DNA from: Gammaproteobacteria bacterium
GTDB lineage: Bacteria > Pseudomonadota > Gammaproteobacteria > Burkholderiales > Rhodocyclaceae
NCBI GenBank assembly: GCA_018825305.1
Contig: JAHJEO010000009.1
Span: 1-64,000, forward strand
DNA length: 64,000 nucleotides
Reading direction: 5' to 3'
Below, in pieces: positions 39,931 through 49,642 of this stretch. How positions within the stretch are numbered: the first letter of the stretch is position 1; the number at the start of each line of letters is the position of its first letter. The notes under the pieces were generated by a model. That model searched no databases, was not told the origin of the DNA, and worked only from the letters and a program-made list of their open reading frames with translations. The translations under genes and the position numbers were made by a program.

Positions 39931-39951
39931 GCTGGCCGTTGCGGCCAGCCG
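39931..39951. other. Strong hairpin between tpx and the EamA gene
   Basis: GGCTGGCCG, loop TTG, CGGCCAGCC: a perfect 9-bp stem, 20 bases after the tpx stop codon. There is no T-tract, so it may stabilise the tpx mRNA end or act with Rho and not as a classical intrinsic terminator. Confidence 0.55.
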
Positions 39952-39970
39952 CGAAGCGACGATCAGGCGA

Positions 39971-40474
39971 TCAGCCCAGTGCCTTGAGCGCGGCAGCGTA
40001 GTTCGGCTCGTTGCCGATCTCGCCCACCATCTCGGCGTGCAGCACCTTGTCGTTCTCGTCGAGCACGACCACGGCGCGGGCAGTAACGCCGGCCAGCGGA
40101 CCGTCGGCGATGGCCACGCCCCAGGCCTTCATGAATTCTGGATGGCGGAAGGTCGACAGGTGGGCGACGTTCTTCAGGCCCTCGGTGGCGCAGAAACGCC
40201 CGGCGGCAAACGGCAGGTCAGCGGAAACGACCAGCACCACGGCATTGTTCAGCGTCGCAGCGGACTCGTTGAACTTGCGGGTCGAGGTGGCGCAAGTCGG
40301 CGTATCGAGGCTGGGAACGATGTTCAAAACCTTGCGCTTGCCGGCGAAATTCTTCAGCGAGACATCGGCGAGTTCGCCGTTGGTCAGGCTGAAATCGGGG
40401 GCGCGGCCGCCTACGGCCGGCAGGTCGCCATCAACGCGAGCGGGATTGCCATGCAGGGTAACGGTAGTACTCAT
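39971..40474 (-). CDS. tpx: Thiol peroxidase (2-Cys peroxiredoxin)
   Basis: 167 aa. Peroxidatic C61 ([15 protein letters not shown]) and resolving C95 ([11 protein letters not shown]) match E. coli Tpx exactly in position. It reduces alkyl and hydrogen peroxides using thioredoxin. The start is the Met of [16 protein letters not shown]; a GGAG-type site lies upstream. It is 37 bases after the TatD stop, opposite in transcription order (tpx downstream of nothing, TatD gene upstream on the same strand). Confidence 0.95.
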   Translation of the reverse strand: MSTTVTLHGNPARVDGDLPAVGGRAPDFSLTNGELADVSLKNFAGKRKVLNIVPSLDTPTCATSTRKFNESAATLNNAVVLVVSADLPFAAGRFCATEGLKNVAHLSTFRHPEFMKAWGVAIADGPLAGVTARAVVVLDENDKVLHAEMVGEIGNEPNYAAALKALG

Positions 40475-40511
40475 TGTGATTCTCCTTATGTTGATTGGGG
40501 TTGGGGGTTGA

Positions 40512-41303
40512 TCAATGCAGTAGCCCGGGCAGCACGCGGCGGGCATTGCGGCCGGTTGCAGCGATGATATCCATCACGGCCACCGAACGCAGTGTAGCGA
40601 TCTCGCCGGCGATGCGCGGCAACTGGTCCGGCGAATTGCGGGCGCCGACATTCCATGCTGGCGGAATGTCCGGCGCATCGGTCTCGAGTACGATGGCATC
40701 CAGCGGCAAGGTCGCGGCCAGCTCGCGAATTCGCGCCGCCCGCGGAAAAGTCACTGTCCCGCCGAAGCCTAGCGCGAAGCCGAGCTTGAGCAACTCGTCG
40801 GCCTGCTGGCGGCTGCCATTGAAGGCGTGGGCGATGCCGCCGCGAACGCCGATACGGCGCAACTGTTTGAGAATCGGATCGATGGCGCGCCGCACGTGCA
40901 GGATTACGGGCAGGTCGAGGTCACGCGCGATCTTCAGCTGCTCGACGAAATAGAACTCCTGGTTCGCGTCATCGCGCAGCTCGACGAAGCGATCGAGGCC
41001 GATTTCGCCGACGGCGACGGCGGATTCGCGCTCGAGCGTTTCGCGCAAGGCGTCGAGGTCGGCCGGAACAGCGCGTTCGACGTACATCGGGTGGATGCCG
41101 TAGGCCGCGACGCAACCCGGAAAGTCCCGGCAGACGCTGGCCACGGCACCGAAGTTGGCGCGCTCCACCGCAGGCACGACGATCAGGGTGACACCTGCGG
41201 CAACAGCGGCGGCGGCCACGGACTCACGATCGCCGTCGAACTCGGCGGCGTCGAGATGGCAATGCGTGTCGATCAGCAGATCGTTCGGCACCGCAAAACT
41301 CAC
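40512..41303 (-). CDS. TatD family metal-dependent hydrolase
   Basis: 263 aa. It carries the TatD/YjjV motifs: [13 protein letters not shown] (HxH metal site), [18 protein letters not shown] (metal Glu), [21 protein letters not shown] and [11 protein letters not shown] (metal Asp). TatD proteins have 3'-5' DNase activity in vitro and may act in repair or tRNA quality control. The start is a GTG that overlaps the stop of the rhodanese gene (GTGA); a second GTG 12 bases on is an alternative. This coupling links it to the end of the isc operon. Confidence 0.9.
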   Translation of the reverse strand: MSFAVPNDLLIDTHCHLDAAEFDGDRESVAAAAVAAGVTLIVVPAVERANFGAVASVCRDFPGCVAAYGIHPMYVERAVPADLDALRETLERESAVAVGEIGLDRFVELRDDANQEFYFVEQLKIARDLDLPVILHVRRAIDPILKQLRRIGVRGGIAHAFNGSRQQADELLKLGFALGFGGTVTFPRAARIRELAATLPLDAIVLETDAPDIPPAWNVGARNSPDQLPRIAGEIATLRSVAVMDIIAATGRNARRVLPGLLH

Positions 41304-41962
41304 TTCAACAGGACCGGTGCGGTATTGAAGCCCAGGCTCTTCCACGACTGCATGCCGCCCCGATACCACTTGAGCTTGTGGGCCGGATAGCCAAGGGCAA
41401 GCAGCTGCTTGATGTTGGTGGGCGACTGGCCGCACCAGACGCCGTTGCAGTAAAACACCGCGGTCCGGGCGCTCTCGAAGTTCCACAACGCCCCGGTGCG
41501 CGCTGCACCAAACACGAACTGCAGCGTGTCGGCGATCTGCGCCGGTTCGGTGTGGGCCGGATGCAGTTGTGTCCAGGTGAGGTGAATGGCGCCGGGGATG
41601 ATGCCGGTGCGCAACAGCCAGTGCTCCTCGCGGGAGTCGATGACGACCACACCGGCCTTGTCGTCGCCGGCCCGGCGCAGGTAGTCGAGCAGTTCCAGTT
41701 CGCCGATGGTCTCGACGCCGGGCGCCAGCTGCATGGGCTGAACGCAATAGGGCGGACAGGGACGCGAGGTGAGCGCGAAGTCCGGATCGATCTGATTGAA
41801 ATTGTCGGCTTCGCGCTCTATGCGGAAGGGCTTGCCGGCGTGGACGGTATCTACATGCAGCAGGGTGGCAGTAATGCCGACGGGCTGATCGCCCCATGCC
41901 GCGAGCGTCGCCCCGGCCAGGATGGCGAAGACACCGGCCCGGATGCGGCGCCCGATGCGCAT
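41300..41962 (-). CDS. Secreted rhodanese-like domain protein
   Basis: 220 aa with a signal-like N-terminus (MRIGRRIRAGVFAILAGATLAAWG). The Cys pair CPPYC at about residues 67-71 precedes a rhodanese domain (LDYLRRAGDDKAGVVVIDSREEHWLLRTGIIPGAIHL) whose active loop is YCNGVWCGQS, with two Cys. Such domains carry sulfur as persulfide. It begins two bases after the iscX stop and overlaps the TatD gene, so it is on the isc transcript, which is suggestive of a sulfur-related role, but its likely export to the periplasm argues against direct cluster assembly. Confidence 0.78.
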   Translation of the reverse strand: MRIGRRIRAGVFAILAGATLAAWGDQPVGITATLLHVDTVHAGKPFRIEREADNFNQIDPDFALTSRPCPPYCVQPMQLAPGVETIGELELLDYLRRAGDDKAGVVVIDSREEHWLLRTGIIPGAIHLTWTQLHPAHTEPAQIADTLQFVFGAARTGALWNFESARTAVFYCNGVWCGQSPTNIKQLLALGYPAHKLKWYRGGMQSWKSLGFNTAPVLLK

Positions 41963-41964
41963 GA

Positions 41965-42159
41965 TCAGTCCACTTCTTCCATCCACGCCATCTGGATGGC
42001 TTCCAGCTTCTTCTCGCCGCAGTGCTGCTCGTTTTCTTCGAAACCGGGCAGCGCCATCACCAAGCGCATCAGATCGACGAAATTCACCGCCTTCGGATCG
42101 ACTTCGGGATGGCGCTCGGAAAGTTCTATCGCAATGTCCAGCGTGTCGGTCCACTTCAT
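41965..42159 (-). CDS. iscX: Fe-S assembly protein IscX (YfhJ)
   Basis: 64 aa. The acidic sequence MKWTDTLDIAIELSERHPEVDPKAVNFVDLMRLVMALPGFEEN and LEAIQMAWMEE is typical of IscX (66 aa in E. coli), which binds IscS and iron and tunes cluster assembly. Its ATG overlaps the fdx stop (ATGA). Last classical gene of the isc set. Confidence 0.95.
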   Translation of the reverse strand: MKWTDTLDIAIELSERHPEVDPKAVNFVDLMRLVMALPGFEENEQHCGEKKLEAIQMAWMEEVD

Positions 42160-42503
42160 TTCTTCGAGTGTCCTTCCTTGGCCATGTTGATGGTGTATTT
42201 GGGTATTTCTACCACCAAGGGGGTCGCGGCGACAAGGGCCTGGCAGGACAGGCGCGAACTGGGCTCCAGGCCCCAGGCCTTGTCGAGCAGGTCTTCCTCG
42301 GTCTCCTCGGCGGCTTCCAGCGAATTGAAACCCTCGCGAATCACGACGTGGCAGGTGGTGCAGGCGCACGATTTTTCGCAGGCGTGCTCGATGTCGATGT
42401 CGTTTTCGAGCAGCGCGTCGCAGATCGACTGGCCGACCGGCGCCTCGATTACAGCCCCATCGGGACAGAGTTCGACATGGGGCAATACGATGATCTGGGT
42501 CAT
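42156..42503 (-). CDS. fdx: ISC-type 2Fe-2S ferredoxin
   Basis: 115 aa. The cluster ligands C42, C48, C51 (ACEKSCACTTC) and C87 (RLSCQAL) occupy the same positions as in E. coli Fdx. It supplies electrons for cluster formation on IscU. It is separated from hscA by 103 bases that contain an intergenic repeat, and overlaps iscX by four bases. Confidence 0.96.
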   Translation of the reverse strand: MTQIIVLPHVELCPDGAVIEAPVGQSICDALLENDIDIEHACEKSCACTTCHVVIREGFNSLEAAEETEEDLLDKAWGLEPSSRLSCQALVAATPLVVEIPKYTINMAKEGHSKK

Positions 42504-42513
42504 AGTCCCTCCG

Positions 42514-42600
42514 CCGGGCCGCCCCAAGGAGGGACAGTCTCAGACTTGGGAGCGAAGCGATCAACCGTTACCCCCTTCCTCAGGAAGGGGGCCAGGGGGT
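42514..42600. repeat. GC-rich intergenic repeat between hscA and fdx (copy D, partial)
   Basis: It contains the block CGCCGGGCCGCCCCAAGGA shared with copies B and C, then AGACTTGGGAGCGAAGCGAT and a perfect hairpin CCCCCTTCC-TCA-GGAAGGGGG (42580-42600). It interrupts the otherwise tightly spaced isc operon and could tune expression of fdx and iscX. Confidence 0.6.
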
Positions 42601-42606
42601 AGGTAG

Positions 42607-44463
42607 TCATATGTCCGAGACTTTCTTTCCGGCGAGCGCGCGCTGCACGCTCTGGTTCATGCGGCGCCCGGCGAATTCGCCGGTGCCCTTGTTGAGCGCG
42701 TCCATGGCGTTGTCGATGGCGCGACGATCATCACCGATCATGACGCCCTGCAGCCGCGCCACCAGGTTTTCGACGTGCGCCTTCTCCAGCGTGGACAGCA
42801 GCGCAGCATCTTCCCGCAGCGCCGACTGAACCGCTTCGAGCAGGCGCTGCGCCTCGATCTGCGCCTCGCGCAGGGCACGGCGGAAGGCATCGTCGGACGC
42901 GTGGTTGAAACTGTCCTTGAGCATGGAGGTAATTTCGTCGTCGGAAAGGCCGTAGGATGGCTTCACCTCGACATGGGCTTCGTGCCCGGTGGTCTGCTCG
43001 CGCGCATTGACCGACAACAGGCCGTCGGCATCCACCTGGAAGGTGACGCGGATGCGCGCGGCGCCGGCCACCATCGGCGGGATGCCGCGCAACTCGAAAC
43101 GGGCCAGGCTGCGGCAGTCGGAAACCAGCTCGCGCTCACCCTGCACCACGTGCAGGACCATGGCAGTCTGGCCGTCCTTGAAGGTGGTGAATTCCTGGGC
43201 CCGCGCGGCGGGAATGGTCGAGTTGCGCGGAATCACCTTCTCGACCAGGCCGCCCATGGTTTCGAGGCCGAGCGACAGCGGAATCACGTCCAGCAGCAGC
43301 CAGTCGTCGCCGGCGGCGCGATTGCCGGCAAGGAGATTGGCCTGAATCGCCGCACCGAGGGCCACCACCTTGTCGGGGTCGAGGTTGTTGAGTGGATCGC
43401 GGCCGAAGTACTCGGCGACGGCGCGCTGGACCTGCGGCATGCGGGTGGCGCCGCCCACCATTACGACACCCTTGATGTCTTCCGCTGCCAAGCCGGCATC
43501 GCGCAGCGCCTTGCGCGTAGGCGCCAGCGTCTTCTGAACCAGGTTCTTGGTGATCTCGCTGAAGATCGCGGTGGTTAGCTTGACATCGACATATTCGCCG
43601 CTACCGAGCCTGACGGTAATCTCGGCCTCGCCATGTGCCGTGAGGTATTCCTTGGCCTCGCGGGCGTGGGTCAGCAGCAGACGCGAGTCGCGCGCCGACA
43701 GTGGCGCCAGCTTGGCCTGCTCGATGATCCAGCAAAACACGCGCTGATCGAAGTCGTCGCCGCCCAGGGCCGAGTCGCCGCCGGTGGCCAGCACCTGGAA
43801 CACGCCCTTGGAAAGTTTGAGGATGGAGATATCGAAGGTGCCGCCGCCGAGGTCATAGACTGCGAAGATGCCTTCGGACGCATTGTCGAGGCCATAGGCG
43901 ATCGCGGCCGCGGTCGGCTCGTTGAGCAGGCGCAGTACGTTGAGGCCGGCGAGCCTGGCCGCATCCTTGGTGGCCTGGCGCTGGGCATCGTCGAAATAGG
44001 CTGGAACGGTGATCACCACGCCGGTGAGCTGGCCGCCGAGCGAAGCTTCGGCGCGGTCGCGCAGGGCGCCGAGAATGTCGGCCGATACTTCGACAGGGCT
44101 CTTGATGCCCTGGGCGGTGCGCAGCTTGACCATGCCCTCGGCCTCGACGAAGTCGTAGGGCATGGACTCGACGTGGGCGATGTCCTTGAGGCCGCGCCCC
44201 ATGAAGCGCTTGACCGAAACGATGGTGTTGCGGGGATCTAGCGACTGTCGCGCCTGGGCGGCGAAGCCGACCTCGACCGCGCCGTCGTAATGCACGACCG
44301 ATGGCAGCAGCGAGCGGCCCTGGTCGTCGCTGAGGGCAACGGCCATGCCGCTCCTGACGGTGGCGACCAGCGAGTTGGTTGTGCCGAGGTCGATGCCGAC
44401 GGCGAGACGGTGTTCGTGGGGAGCCGCGGACTCGCCGGGCTCTGCAATCTGGAGAAGGGCCAT
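42607..44463 (-). CDS. hscA: Fe-S cluster chaperone HscA (Hsp70 family)
   Basis: 618 aa (E. coli 616). An actin-like ATPase domain opens [16 protein letters not shown] and has [15 protein letters not shown]; the substrate domain follows at about residue 395. HscA uses ATP with HscB to release the cluster from IscU by binding its LPPVK motif, which is conserved here in IscU. The start is the Met of [11 protein letters not shown]; the frame upstream overlaps hscB's end region. It follows hscB by 16 bases. Confidence 0.97.
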   Translation of the reverse strand: MALLQIAEPGESAAPHEHRLAVGIDLGTTNSLVATVRSGMAVALSDDQGRSLLPSVVHYDGAVEVGFAAQARQSLDPRNTIVSVKRFMGRGLKDIAHVESMPYDFVEAEGMVKLRTAQGIKSPVEVSADILGALRDRAEASLGGQLTGVVITVPAYFDDAQRQATKDAARLAGLNVLRLLNEPTAAAIAYGLDNASEGIFAVYDLGGGTFDISILKLSKGVFQVLATGGDSALGGDDFDQRVFCWIIEQAKLAPLSARDSRLLLTHAREAKEYLTAHGEAEITVRLGSGEYVDVKLTTAIFSEITKNLVQKTLAPTRKALRDAGLAAEDIKGVVMVGGATRMPQVQRAVAEYFGRDPLNNLDPDKVVALGAAIQANLLAGNRAAGDDWLLLDVIPLSLGLETMGGLVEKVIPRNSTIPAARAQEFTTFKDGQTAMVLHVVQGERELVSDCRSLARFELRGIPPMVAGAARIRVTFQVDADGLLSVNAREQTTGHEAHVEVKPSYGLSDDEITSMLKDSFNHASDDAFRRALREAQIEAQRLLEAVQSALREDAALLSTLEKAHVENLVARLQGVMIGDDRRAIDNAMDALNKGTGEFAGRRMNQSVQRALAGKKVSDI

Positions 44464-44479
44464 CTTGGTTTTTCGTTGT

Positions 44480-45007
44480 TTAGGCGTCGACGGCCTCGAG
44501 CGCATCGCCGATTTCATGAAGCAGCTTTTCCTGGAACATCAGCTGGCGCACCAGATCCGCCGCGGCTGCGTAGTCCGCGCGTTCATCGAGCGCCTGATGC
44601 AGGGCATCGTACTGGGTCGAGATTTCCTTGCGCATGCGATGGTGCAGGTGGTCGAGTTCGGCCACGTCGGCCGCGTCGCGAGCCTCGATCACCGCCTCAC
44701 GCCACTCCATCTGCTCGACCAGGAAGTCGGTTGGCATAGCCGTGTTGTGCTCGACCTGTGGATCGTGGCCGGCCAGCTGCAGCAGGTACTGGGCGCGCTT
44801 GAGCGGCGACTTGAGCGTGAGGTAGGCCTCGTTGGCGTGCGTGGACCACTGCATCGCCAGCCGCTTGTCGGCATCGCCGGCGTCGGCAAACTTGTCCGGA
44901 TGGACGCGCGCCTGCACCTCCCGGTAAAGCCGTTCCAGCTCGGCAGTATCGACGACGAAGCGACGTGGCAGGCCGAACAGCGCGTAGTGGTCCTGGCCGA
45001 AATCCAT
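44480..45007 (-). CDS. hscB: Fe-S co-chaperone HscB
   Basis: 175 aa. A J-domain ([38 protein letters not shown]) with the HPD motif at about residues 36-38 is followed by the helical IscU-binding domain. It delivers IscU to HscA. Its ATG overlaps the iscA stop by one base (TGATG). Confidence 0.96.
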   Translation of the reverse strand: MDFGQDHYALFGLPRRFVVDTAELERLYREVQARVHPDKFADAGDADKRLAMQWSTHANEAYLTLKSPLKRAQYLLQLAGHDPQVEHNTAMPTDFLVEQMEWREAVIEARDAADVAELDHLHHRMRKEISTQYDALHQALDERADYAAAADLVRQLMFQEKLLHEIGDALEAVDA

Positions 45008-45414
45008 CAGACGTTGAAGCTCTCGCCGCAGCCGCAGGCATCCTTGACGTTGGGGTTGTTGAACTGGAACCCCTCGTTAAGACCTTCCCTGGTGTAGTCG
45101 AGCTCGGTGCCGGCAAGATAGGGCAGACTCTTGGGGTCGATCAGCACCTTGACGCCGTGGCTGACGAACTCGATGTCCTCGGGATTCGGCGCATCGGCGA
45201 ACTCGAGCTTGTAGGCCATGCCGGAACAGCCGGAGGTGCGCACGCCAAGGCGAATGCCGATGCCCTTGCCGCGCTTGGCGATGAACTTGGCGATATGGTC
45301 GGCTGCCGCCTCGGAGAGCGTCACCGGCAGCGCACGATCGACGCCCTGCCACGCAGGCGGCACTATCTGTGCCTTGGTTTCGGCTTCCGGCGATGTGGTG
45401 GAACAGGCAGCCAT
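45007..45414 (-). CDS. iscA: A-type Fe-S carrier protein IscA
   Basis: 135 aa. The three metal-binding Cys are in [11 protein letters not shown] and the closing [11 protein letters not shown]. coli IscA has 107 aa; here there are about 28 extra N-terminal residues ([25 protein letters not shown]). The start is supported by a GGAG eight bases upstream and by the four-base gap from iscU, so the extension appears real. IscA carries clusters or iron to recipients. Confidence 0.93.
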   Translation of the reverse strand: MAACSTTSPEAETKAQIVPPAWQGVDRALPVTLSEAAADHIAKFIAKRGKGIGIRLGVRTSGCSGMAYKLEFADAPNPEDIEFVSHGVKVLIDPKSLPYLAGTELDYTREGLNEGFQFNNPNVKDACGCGESFNV

Positions 45415-45418
45415 CGTT

Positions 45419-45802
45419 TTACTCTCCGTGCTTTTTCTTGTAGTCGGCGACGGCCGCCTTGATGGCGTCCTCGGCGAGGATCGAGCAGTGGATCTTCACC
45501 GGCGGCAGCGCCAGTTCCTCGGCGATCTGGGTGTTCTTGATGTCGAGCGCCTGATCCAGCGTCTTGCCCTTGACCCACTCGGTGACAAGCGAGCTGGAGG
45601 CAATGGCCGAGCCGCAGCCATAGGTCTTGAACTTGGCATCCTCGATGATGCCGCCCTTGCCGACCTTGAGCTGCAGCTTCATCACGTCGCCGCAGGCCGG
45701 CGCGCCGACCATGCCGGTGGCGACGCTGTCGTCGTCCTTGGCGAAAGAGCCAACGTTGCGCGGATTCTCGTAGTGGTCGATGACCTTGGTGCTGTATGAC
45801 AT
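45419..45802 (-). CDS. iscU: Fe-S cluster scaffold protein IscU
   Basis: 127 aa. Scaffold Cys residues are C37 (GAPACGD), C63 (TYGCGSA) and C106 (KIHCSI), with D39 also conserved. LPPVK at 99-103 is the HscA recognition motif. IscU builds 2Fe-2S and 4Fe-4S clusters from sulfur given by IscS. It follows iscS by 25 bases. Confidence 0.98.
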   Translation of the reverse strand: MSYSTKVIDHYENPRNVGSFAKDDDSVATGMVGAPACGDVMKLQLKVGKGGIIEDAKFKTYGCGSAIASSSLVTEWVKGKTLDQALDIKNTQIAEELALPPVKIHCSILAEDAIKAAVADYKKKHGE

Positions 45803-45827
45803 TCTGGTTCTCCTTCGAATTCTATGA

Positions 45828-47042
45828 TCAGTGGGCAGCCCACTGGACGCTATTCAGATCGATGCCGTCTTTGAACATTTCCCACAGCGGCGACAGCTCA
45901 CGCAGCTTGCCGAGCTTGTCGTGCAGCAGCTTGATGGTGTAGTCGATTTCTTCCTCGGTGGTGAAGCGGCCGATGGAGAAGCGGATCGAGCTGTGCGCCA
46001 GTTCGTCGGAGCGGCCCAGGGCGCGCAAGACGTAGGACGGCTCGAGCGAAGCCGAAGTACAGGCCGAACCCGAGGACACGGCGATATCCTTGACCGCCAT
46101 CACCAGGGATTCGCCCTCGACGTAGTTGAAGCTGATGTTGATGTTATGCGGCACGCGCTGTTCGATGTCGCCGTTGACATAGGTCTCCTCGATGTCCTGC
46201 ACGCCCTTGAGCAGGCGGTCGCGCAGCATGCGGACACGCTCGTTCTCCATGGCCATTTCTTCGCGGGCGAGGCGAAAGGCTTCGCCCATGCCGACGATCT
46301 GGTGCGTGGCCAGCGTGCCCGAGCGCATGCCGCGCTCGTGGCCGCCGCCGTGCATCTGCGCTTCGAGGCGGATGCGCGGCTTGCGACGGACGTAGAGCGC
46401 GCCAACGCCCTTGGGGCCGTAGGTCTTGTGCGCCGAAAAGGACATCAGGTCGACCTTCAGCTTGGCGAGGTCAAGCGGCATCTTGCCGGTAGCCTGGGCC
46501 GCATCGACGTGGAAGATGACGCCGGCTTCGCGGCAGATTTCGCCGAGCTCGGCGATGGGCTGGATCACGCCGATCTCGTTGTTGACCGCCATGACCGAAG
46601 CCAGCACGGTGTCCTTGCGCAGCGCCGCCTTGAACTGCTCGACGGTGATGAGGCCGTTGGGCTGCGGTTCGAGGTAGGTCGCCTCGAAGCCCTGCCGTTC
46701 CAGTTCCTTGAAAGTATCGAGCACGGCCTTGTGCTCGGTGGCGACGGTGACGATGTGCTTGCCGCGGGTAGCGGCGTAGAAATGCGCGGCGCCCTTGATG
46801 GCCAGGTTGTTCGACTCGGTTGCGCCCGAGGTCCAGATGATTTCCTTGGAGTCGGCGTTGACCAGCTTGGCGACTTCCTCGCGCGCCTCCTCGACCGCCT
46901 TCTCGGCTTCCCAACCATAGGCATGGGAGCGCGACGCCGGATTGCCGAAATGTTCGGTCAGCCACGGAATCATCTTGGCGGCAACGCGCGGATCGACCGG
47001 CGTTGTGGCGGAATAGTCGAGGTAGATGGGAAACTTGAGCAT
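45828..47042 (-). CDS. iscS: Cysteine desulfurase IscS
   Basis: 404 aa, the same length as E. coli IscS. It uses pyridoxal phosphate to take sulfur from cysteine. The PLP Lys is in [12 protein letters not shown] (about residue 206) and the persulfide Cys is in [21 protein letters not shown] (about 328), within a long flexible loop typical of the IscS (group I) type. The C-terminal [21 protein letters not shown] is the conserved IscU-binding tail. Confidence 0.98.
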   Translation of the reverse strand: MLKFPIYLDYSATTPVDPRVAAKMIPWLTEHFGNPASRSHAYGWEAEKAVEEAREEVAKLVNADSKEIIWTSGATESNNLAIKGAAHFYAATRGKHIVTVATEHKAVLDTFKELERQGFEATYLEPQPNGLITVEQFKAALRKDTVLASVMAVNNEIGVIQPIAELGEICREAGVIFHVDAAQATGKMPLDLAKLKVDLMSFSAHKTYGPKGVGALYVRRKPRIRLEAQMHGGGHERGMRSGTLATHQIVGMGEAFRLAREEMAMENERVRMLRDRLLKGVQDIEETYVNGDIEQRVPHNINISFNYVEGESLVMAVKDIAVSSGSACTSASLEPSYVLRALGRSDELAHSSIRFSIGRFTTEEEIDYTIKLLHDKLGKLRELSPLWEMFKDGIDLNSVQWAAH

Positions 47043-47070
47043 CGGGTAATTCTCCGTGATTAGAACTGCA

Positions 47071-48228
47071 CTAGCGAGCCAGTGCGGACATTCGATTCAT
47101 TTGCTGGCTGGTGTCTGCCAGCGCGGCGAGAAAATCGCGCACGTCGCGGGCCGTGGAATCGGCTCCCAGGCTGACGCGGACTGCCCCACGCGCCAAACTT
47201 GGTGCCACGCCCATCGCCACCAGCACATGCGACGCCTCCGGGTTGGCCGAAGAGCATGCGGCACCGCTGGCAACGGCGAAACCGGCGCGATCGAGCTTGG
47301 CCACCAGGGTTTCCCCATCGATATCGGGGAGCGAAAAATAGACGGTATTGGGCAGGCGCGGGGCGGAAGCACCGAAGATGGCGGCGCCAGACGCGACCAA
47401 TCCGCGCTCCAGTTCGTCGCGCAGTGCGCCGACGCGAACCGCCGCCGTGGCCAGTCCCTCCGTAACCAGTTCGCAAGCCATGCCGAAGCCGACGATGGCC
47501 GGCACGTTCTCGGTGCCGGAGCGCAAGCCACGCTCATGGCCGCCGCCGGCGATCAGGGGCTTGAGGTCGACGCGCTTGTCGATGACAAGCGCACCGGCGC
47601 CCTTGGGTCCGCCGATCTTGTGCGCCGACAAGCTCATGCCATGGACGCCGCGACCGTTGAGTTCCCGAAAGTTCACCGGCACCTTGCCGAAGGCCTGTAC
47701 GGCATCGCTATGAAACCAGGGCCGGCCGGCTCGGGCCTGTTCAGCCAGCGCCGCCACGTCCTGCAGCACACCGGTTTCGTTATTGGCCAGCATCACCGAA
47801 ACCAGATCCGGCTGCTCGCCCAGCGCACTCGAAAAGTCGGCGCTGGCGACACGGCAGTTTGCGTCCACCGCGATCTCGCGCAGGCGCCAACCAGCCTGGG
47901 CGAGCTGCTTCGCCGGTTCGCGCACGCAGGGGTGCTCAATGGCCGACACCGCGATGGTGCCGGGCTTTCCAGCCCCGGCAACGCCCTTGATGAACAGGTT
48001 GTTGGCTTCCGAGCCGCCGCTGGTAAATATCACCTCGGTCGGGTGAGCGCCGGCGGCATAGGCAACGCGCTGCCGCGCCTCATCGATCGCCCGCCGCGCC
48101 GCACGGCCGTATTCATGCCGGCTCGACGCATTGCCGTGCTGCAGCGAAAAATACGGCAGCATGGCCTCGAGCACGGCCGGATGCACCGGCGTCGTGGCGT
48201 TGTGGTCGAGATACGTCGGCTGGAACAT
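47071..48228 (-). CDS. Second cysteine desulfurase (NifS-like), between iscR and iscS
   Basis: 385 aa. It is a complete group I desulfurase: [19 protein letters not shown], the PLP Lys in [12 protein letters not shown], and the Cys loop [18 protein letters not shown]. It differs clearly from IscS and lacks its C-terminal IscU-binding tail, so it is a paralogue and not a recent copy. It lies between iscR and iscS, 19 bases from iscR, and is under the same promoter. A dispersed motif copy at about residues 128-135 is read CRVASADFS; the family normally has the same number of residues there. Its sulfur acceptor is unknown. Confidence 0.9.
   Translation of the reverse strand: MFQPTYLDHNATTPVHPAVLEAMLPYFSLQHGNASSRHEYGRAARRAIDEARQRVAYAAGAHPTEVIFTSGGSEANNLFIKGVAGAGKPGTIAVSAIEHPCVREPAKQLAQAGWRLREIAVDANCRVASADFSSALGEQPDLVSVMLANNETGVLQDVAALAEQARAGRPWFHSDAVQAFGKVPVNFRELNGRGVHGMSLSAHKIGGPKGAGALVIDKRVDLKPLIAGGGHERGLRSGTENVPAIVGFGMACELVTEGLATAAVRVGALRDELERGLVASGAAIFGASAPRLPNTVYFSLPDIDGETLVAKLDRAGFAVASGAACSSANPEASHVLVAMGVAPSLARGAVRVSLGADSTARDVRDFLAALADTSQQMNRMSALAR
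47831..47854 (+). repeat. Bipartite dispersed motif copy (second cysteine desulfurase)
   Basis: GAAAAGTCGGCGCTGGCG-AC-ACGG, perfect core, antisense to the gene, whose frame reads CRVASADFS. Confidence 0.9.
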
Positions 48229-48247
48229 GGCTGTCGGATTGAACCGT

Positions 48248-48736
48248 TCAGAACGCCGTGGCCACCACCGTCATGCGGCGCTGGCGATTGGCGCTACGAG
48301 GCTCCGCCGCCAGGGCACATTCGGGTCGATTGCGCTGCTCGTGGACCAGCTGGGCAAGATGCACCGAACTCAGGTAGTCGTACATGCGCTCGTTGAGGCT
48401 GGTCCACAGATTGTGGGTCATGCACGGCTGTTCATGGCCATGGCAATCGCCCTTGCCGCCGCAACTGGTGGCATCGAGCGGCTCGTCGACTGCGCGAATG
48501 ATGTCCGCAACCGACACGGTGTCCATTTCCCTGGCCAGGCAGTAGCCGCCACCGGGGCCGCGTACGCTGCTCACCAGCTGATGGCGACGCAGCTTGCCGA
48601 ACAGCTGTTCGAGGTAGGACAGCGATATCTTCTGCCGCTCGGCGATACCCGCCAGCGTGACAGGCCCGCCGTGCTGGCGCAGCGCCAGGTCGATCATTGC
48701 GGTCACGGCAAAACGTCCCTTGGTCGTCAGTCTCAT
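48248..48736 (-). CDS. iscR: Fe-S cluster-sensing regulator IscR (Rrf2 family)
   Basis: 162 aa. The winged HTH starts MRLTTKGRFAVTAMIDLAL and contains ISLSYLEQLFGKLRRHQLVSSVRGPGGGY. Cluster ligands are SCGGKGDCHGHEQPCMTH: three Cys and the His. The spacing is C-x5-C-x6-C, one residue longer than the C-x5-C-x5-C of E. coli IscR. With a 2Fe-2S cluster it should repress the isc operon through the type 1 site found just upstream; apo-IscR can bind other sites. Confidence 0.96.
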   Translation of the reverse strand: MRLTTKGRFAVTAMIDLALRQHGGPVTLAGIAERQKISLSYLEQLFGKLRRHQLVSSVRGPGGGYCLAREMDTVSVADIIRAVDEPLDATSCGGKGDCHGHEQPCMTHNLWTSLNERMYDYLSSVHLAQLVHEQRNRPECALAAEPRSANRQRRMTVVATAF

Positions 48737-48809
48737 TTGTCTATCCTTTCCGGTTCACTCTTCATTTAGGGTCGGCGCCGCGGTTATCAATACCCGAGCG
48801 TTTTTATCG

Positions 48810-48842
48810 ACTTTAATGATTCCGACGAATTTAGTCAACTAT
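48810..48842 (-). promoter_or_regulatory. iscR promoter with type 1 IscR operator
   Basis: On the minus strand TTGACT (48838-48833), 17 bases, TAAAGT (48815-48810). The -35 is embedded in ATAGTTGACTAAATTCGTCG (from 48842), which fits the type 1 IscR consensus ATASYYGACT...AGTCRRSTAT. The site includes the last three codons and the TAA of cysE. It predicts autorepression by holo-IscR of the whole isc transcript. Confidence 0.75.
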
Positions 48843-49583
48843 CTTGGAGAGGTATTTCGGATCGAACTGGTCGGCAGTCGCCATCTCGTCGTCAAGCGGA
48901 ACGCCGCAGCGCTCGAGATGCTTGAGCAACACTTCGATGCGGCGATCGGTCTCGACAGCATGGTCGAGCAGGCCGTGGATCGCCAGGGCGACGGGATCGC
49001 CTTCGTCCTTGGTCACGGCATACGCGGAAAACCCGAGGTTCTCGGCCTTCTCCTCGCGTGCCGCGTCGTTGCCGACATCAACGATGCGTGCCGGGATGCC
49101 GACAGCGGTCGCACCGGCCGGCACCTCACGCACCACCACGGCATTGGAACCCACCTTGGCCCCCTCGCGCAGGATGATGGGGCCGAGCACCTTGGCGCCG
49201 GCGCCGATCACCACGCCGCGCTCCAGCGTCGGGTGGCGCTTGCCCTGGTTCCAGGAGGTACCACCGAGCGTGACGCCGTGATAGAGCGTGCAGTCATCGC
49301 CGATGTCGGCCGTTTCGCCAATCACCACACCCATGCCATGGTCGATGAATACGCGACGGCCGATGGTTGCCCCCGGGTGGATTTCGATGCCGGTGATCCA
49401 GCGTGTGAAATGCGACGTCAGCCGCGCCAGCCAGCGCAGGCGATGACCCCACAGCCAGTGGGCAAAACGGTGCAGCGTCAGCGCGTGCAGGCCCGGATAG
49501 CAGGTAAGCACCTCCCACTGCGAGCGCGCGGCCGGATCGCGCTGAAAAACGCAGGCGATATCTTCACGCAGATGCTCGAACAT
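48831..49583 (-). CDS. cysE: Serine O-acetyltransferase
   Basis: 250 aa. Acetylates serine for cysteine synthesis. The left-handed beta-helix has [41 protein letters not shown] with the catalytic His, and [22 protein letters not shown]. The start is the Met before FEHLREDIA. Its stop codon lies inside the IscR operator. Cysteine is the sulfur source for IscS, so location next to isc makes metabolic sense. A perfect TATAAT lies upstream at about 49613-49618 but has no well-spaced -35. Confidence 0.94.
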   Translation of the reverse strand: MFEHLREDIACVFQRDPAARSQWEVLTCYPGLHALTLHRFAHWLWGHRLRWLARLTSHFTRWITGIEIHPGATIGRRVFIDHGMGVVIGETADIGDDCTLYHGVTLGGTSWNQGKRHPTLERGVVIGAGAKVLGPIILREGAKVGSNAVVVREVPAGATAVGIPARIVDVGNDAAREEKAENLGFSAYAVTKDEGDPVALAIHGLLDHAVETDRRIEVLLKHLERCGVPLDDEMATADQFDPKYLSKIVD

Positions 49584-49642
49584 GGCTGGAGGCAGACCGG
49601 GCAAGGAAAAAAATAATTATATCCGACGGCAGCGGTCAACTT

